This document shows, one piece after another, positions 60,101 through 64,000 of a stretch of DNA of 64,000 nucleotides (positions within the stretch are counted from its first letter, which is position 1; each line of letters opens with the position of its first letter). This stretch comes from Megaleporinus macrocephalus (Eukaryota; Chordata; Actinopteri; Characiformes; Anostomidae), in the NCBI GenBank assembly GCA_021613375.1, contig CM038722.1, positions 26,908,441 through 26,972,440 on the forward strand. The letters are read 5' to 3'. The notes under the pieces are model-generated. The model was not told the origin of the DNA. It saw nothing but the letters and a program-made list of their open reading frames with translations, and made no database searches. A program made the translations under genes and the position numbers.

Positions 60101-60451
60101 TATAACTAACATGACATGTTTATCACATATATGTTTCTCATCGTAGATAGGAGGATTAAGACAACATTTTGGTGTATGTTATCTTAATTCTTCTATTACG
60201 TCTGGCTCAAAAATGACTCTTTTCAAGTTTGAATGTCTCTGAAACACCATTTATTCTTTAGCATTTATTTTTCATGAGACTTGATAACATTTCAACAGTG
60301 ATGATATTAACAAGGGGTGTTTCTGTAAATCTCTACTCCATTTGGGTACAAAGATACTGTTCAGCATCAAATATGACCTTTGGAATATTTGACTATACTA
60401 TATTTCAGAATATAGTAGTTCAGTTATAGAGAATCCAGCAAACAGTGTAGG

Positions 60452-60517
<66 letters not shown>

Positions 60518-61050
60518 AGAGTTCATGCCTCCTCTCTATATGTGTGTGCTGTGTTTCTCTTTTACACACAAATCCACAAGAACTAAACATTTCTTGCAAA
60601 GAAGTTGGTTTCTCTCCCTCGCTCTTTGTCAGGGAGGTAATAATGTAAAGAACCAAATAGTAAAGTCCCCATCCCTCTCTGAAACTCAAGGGGTAGCATA
60701 TCATCTCAAAAATGTGTTCTGCAGTACTTGTTCACAGGGTAGGGCTCAGCCTCAAGGAAGTATATCTACAACAGGAAGAACTCTGTCAAGATTCAGTCAG
60801 GAGGAGAGACGCTAGGTATGCGTTCATGCCACAGATTCATTTCTGAGCTAATGCCTGAGCTAGCTGTTGGTCAGGGTGAACAGGGTGAACGTGGGGCTAA
60901 AAAAGTATGCAGTGAATCAGATGGACCATAGTCTCCAAAACTGAAACTACAAAATATATCAATATGTTAAATGGAGCTGATAAAGTAAGCAATGAGTGCA
61001 GGTCATACTATCCAACAGCTAAACCAGTGAAGGTAGTGATTAGAGATTCT
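57180..61050. repeat. Segmental duplication block B
   Basis: Counterpart of block A on the other side of the satellite-bearing element. It carries an extra 1.5 kb (59170-60735) which includes a LINE C-terminal fragment (59200-59330, ITADPSHPGHRLFQ), the repeat shared with 43.65 kb, the segment shared with 18.46 kb and a CA microsatellite. The SNTX 5' flank-like piece lies at 57825-58115. Confidence 0.7.
60459..60515. repeat. (CA)n microsatellite
   Basis: About 28 uninterrupted CA units. Confidence 0.95.
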
Positions 61051-61059
61051 CCAACAGAC

Positions 61060-63950
61060 AGTATGGAAATTAGAGCACAAATGGAGGGTGACCAAGCTGG
61101 AGGTATTTCACTCTGCTTGGAAGGACAGCCTTAGCAGTTACAGAAAGGCACTTATTAAAACACGATCAGCATACCTGTCCTCTCTTATTGAACACAACAA
61201 AAACAATCCTAGAGTTTTATTTAGCACCATCGCAAAACTTACCAAAAATCAGGCAGGAACGGAACCTCCAAATACCAGCAGCAATGATTTCATGGACTTT
61301 TTCAATAGCAAAATTGAGAATATTAGACAAAAAGTTCTACCAATACGAGTAACCTGTCCTTCGTCTGGTTTGGCTGAGACAGCACGAAATGTGATTTTAG
61401 AAGAAAGACTAGAAACATTTCGTCCACTTCAGCAGACAGAACTAGAAAAACTTATCTCTTCTTCAAATCCTGCTACATGCACACTCGATATAATTCCAAC
61501 AAACCTATTGAAACAAGTATTACCAGCTATAATTAAAACTATCATCAACTCTTCTCTTAGTCTGGCTCATGTACCCAAGTCTTTTAAACTAGCTGTGATA
61601 AAACCCTTGATAAAGAAACCAAATCTTGACCCCAGAGAACTGTCCAGTTATAGACCGATTTCCAATTTACCATTTATTTCTAAGATTTTAGAAAAGGCTG
61701 TAGCTCAACAACTCTGTTCTTATCTACATAAGAACAACATACATGAAAAATTCCAATCTGGTTTTTGGCCACACCACAGCACAGAGACAGCTTTAGTTAA
61801 GATAACAAATGATCTTCTTGCCTCTGATCAGGGGCTGCGTATCTCTGCTGGTACTACTCTATCTACTCTAAGTGCAGCTTTTGACACTATAGATCATGTT
61901 ATTGTCTTGGACAGACTAGAAAATATGGTTGGAATCACAGGAATAGCGTTATCCTGGTTCCTGGATCTTACCTTAGTGACCATTTTCAGTTTGTAAAGGT
62001 AAACAATGTATCATCTAACTATACAAGAGTGAAATATGGAGTTCCACAAGGTTCTGTTTTAGGTCCTCTGTTATTTACACTACATATGTTACCATTAGGC
62101 TCAGTTATAAATAGACATGGAATCAGTTTCCACTGTTACGCTGATGACACACAGCTGTACATATCAGCTAGACCAGATGATAAATCCAGATTAAATAAGA
62201 CAGAAGATTGTGTAAGAGATATTAGACTTTGGATGCTGCAGAACTTCCTTCTTTTGAACCCTGATAAAAAGGAAGTTCTCCTCCTCGGCCCAAAGGCTGC
62301 TCGGATTAAATGTTTAGATTTAATGTTAAATCTTGCTGACTTCGACACCTTTCACATGTACAGTAATAACAATAGAACTATAATTGAATTATGTGTGCAA
62401 CAACTCAAATGTGCAATAACTTTCCTACTTCTAAACTCTTACTGCTGTACACAGTATATCTGTACTTATTACTATAGCCACAGTCACTTTACATTTTATT
62501 ATTCTATTGTATCATAAGACTTATATATGTGTACATATGACAAATTTCTTTTATGTTGTAAATTATTATTAGAGTGTTTATTCTTCTACACAACCGGCTG
62601 CTACTGCAATAACTGCAATTTCCCCCGGGGGATCAATAAAGTATTTTTGATTACTGATTCTGATTCTGATTCTCTGTAGTTCCTGGTTCAGCAGCCAAAA
62701 ATCTCCAGTTAGTTCAGAACTCTGCAGCTAGAGTACTAACTAAAACCAGGAAATTTGATCACATCAGTCCAGTTTTATCAGCACTACACTGGCTTCCTGT
62801 TAAATTCCGTATCAACTATAAAATTCTATTACTGACGTATAAAACCCTGCAAAGTCTCGCACCGGAGTACCTGCAAGATCTTATTTCCTATTATGAACCG
62901 CCACGTTCACTCAGATCACAGGATGCTGGTTTTCTATTAGTTTCTAAAATTCAGAAGACTACAATGGGGGGAAGAGCTTTTTCCTACAAAGCCCCCAAAT
63001 TGTGGAATAATCTCCCAGTTAATGTTCGGGACTCTGACACAGTCTCAATATTTAAGTCTAGACTGAAAACATACTTGTTTAGTGTAGCTTTTGGTAATTA
63101 ATCTTCTCTTTTAGATAAAGGCAGGAGATCTGGGGGTTCTTGGACAGAGGCTTATGGTAAACTGAGATGTTGGTGCTGTTGTTCCACCACTTCACGCAAT
63201 CACACAGGTTTGTTGACGGTGGAGTGGGGGGATCCCAGTGTCTCAGGGGGCTCTCATGTCCATGTTACCTTCTGGTTCTCTCCTTTTAGTTTAGGCTGTT
63301 TTAGTTAGATCTGCCGGAGTCTCCAGCCTCACTCTAAAATTCTGAATATTCATATTCTCTACAGTCATACTCCCAAACTCATTTTCTCTCTTTACTCTTC
63401 CTGAGGTAATGACTGTCCTCCAGTCTGTTGAACGCTGTTGAAGGACTGACCATTAGGGCCTCCTCCTCACCATCACCAGTCAGCTCTCCTGTCCATCTGT
63501 CCAACTGCTACACCCTCAGTTACATCACTGTGCCATCCAGATGCACTAGCATTGAGATAGGATGGGACTGTTTCAGCTCATGCCCACTTTATAGCCTCAG
63601 TCATAGACTGCTTCAGTCAGAGACTGCCTCAGTCCTACACTGCCTCTACCTGTGCAGCTTCTAAAGCTTTGCTATCCAGATTTCAAACAGAGACTCTTTT
63701 CTTTTGTATTTAGTTTATTAACCTGTAAATACTGTTTGACCAGAGGAGGACGGGTCTCCCCTTGTGAGTCTGGTTCCTCCCAAGGTTTCTTCCTCCAGTC
63801 TGAGGGAGTTTTTCTTGCCACTGTTGCCTCTGGCTCACTCACTGGGGGACATATGTTGTAACTGTCTGTTTTCAAAACTTCTGTAAAGCTGCTTTGAGAC
63901 AACATCGTTGTAAAAAGCGCTATACAAATAAACTTGACTTGACTTGACTA
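61060..63950 (+). mobile_element. L2-like LINE, 5' truncated, with nested LINE tail
   Basis: Encodes the second half of a non-LTR retrotransposon polyprotein. It begins at TKLEVFHSAWKDSLSSYRKA and runs through AFDTIDHVIVLDRLE to a frameshift near 61970. It then continues with KYGVPQGSVLGPLLF and the catalytic YADD (about 62135) to 62350. After the insertion at 62356-62680 it resumes with an L2-type C-terminus (AAKNLQLVQNSAARVLT-like, about 62690; then RAFSYKAPKLWNNLPV near 62970). The 3' region ends in AAATAAACTTGACTTGACTT. Inactive. Confidence 0.85.
62356..62680 (+). mobile_element. Rex-like LINE 3' end nested in the L2-like element
   Basis: An AT-rich non-coding insert ending CCCGGGGGATCAATAAAGTA and a TTTTTGATTACTGATTCTGA tail with GATTCT repeats. 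This tail form is typical of 3' ends of fish Rex/CR1-type LINEs. It interrupts the L2-like coding sequence directly. Confidence 0.7.
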
Positions 63951-64000
63951 TTACGTCTGGCTCAAAAATGACTCTTTTCAAATTTGAATGTCTCTGAAAT
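63948..64000. repeat. Start of another copy of a duplicated segment
   Basis: CTATTACGTCTGGCTCAAAA to the window end matches 60195-60245 with single differences. The duplicated segment therefore continues past the right edge. Confidence 0.65.

Noticed and set aside
32718..64000. A PRY-SPRY (B30.2) exon for any of the SNTX copies
   Set aside because: I looked downstream of each copy on the proper strand and saw no LDPxTA, WEVxV or similar motifs, so no such exon is called.

Overview
The window is AT-rich vertebrate DNA and almost certainly comes from a teleost fish. It carries introns with GT/AG borders, stonustoxin-like (SNTX) genes of a kind expanded in fishes, galectin and natterin-type jacalin domains, and a typical fish repeat load: Tc1-like elements, a Ty3/gypsy chromovirus, L2/Rex/L1-type LINEs, hAT MITEs and long satellites. 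I cannot name the species.

The cellular genes are the remains of a cluster of SNTX-like lectin-fusion genes. Copy 1 (minus strand, about 16145 down to 3240) has a 91-nt exon 1, a 1.7-kb exon 2 (MACPF-like, helical, thioredoxin-like and FN3 parts), and then two linker-plus-galectin units of four exons each. All splice phases agree, and the last visible exon still ends in a splice donor, so the gene probably runs on past the left edge. Copy 2 (plus strand, 30327-41023) has the same exon 1 and exon 2, followed after a transposon-filled intron by two exons of a jacalin-like domain of the natterin/aerolysin-like-lectin type, again phase compatible. Copy 3 (minus strand, 45281 down to about 42290) is gutted: exon 1 without its first ATG, and a fused galectin remnant broken by a LINE. 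Copies 1 and 2 each carry one frameshift in exon 2, so they are either pseudogenes or affected by assembly indels.

The likely theme is one effector body (MACPF/thioredoxin/FN3) joined to exchangeable carbohydrate-recognition modules. This would suit innate recognition, but it is inferred from layout only.

The rest is mostly mobile and repetitive DNA. Intron 1 of copy 1 holds a 56-bp minisatellite whose unit is a duplicate of that gene's own intron 1/exon 2 junction. 12.0-17.5 kb holds Tc1-like, MITE, gypsy and L2-like pieces. 18.9-29.9 kb holds microsatellites, a 33-bp minisatellite in a LINE 3' region, L1 and L2 fragments, Tc1-like remnants and a possible solo LTR. 33.1-37.9 kb is a gypsy chromovirus nested in a Tc1-like element. 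41.2-45.0 kb holds AT repeats, a roughly 30-bp minisatellite and two LINE ends. 50.09-57.03 kb is a single hAT-type element, with 13-bp inverted ends and 8-bp target duplications, that encloses about 5.6 kb of 71-bp satellite. It is flanked by partly duplicated segments. 61.06-63.95 kb is a 5'-truncated L2-like LINE with a smaller LINE end nested in it.
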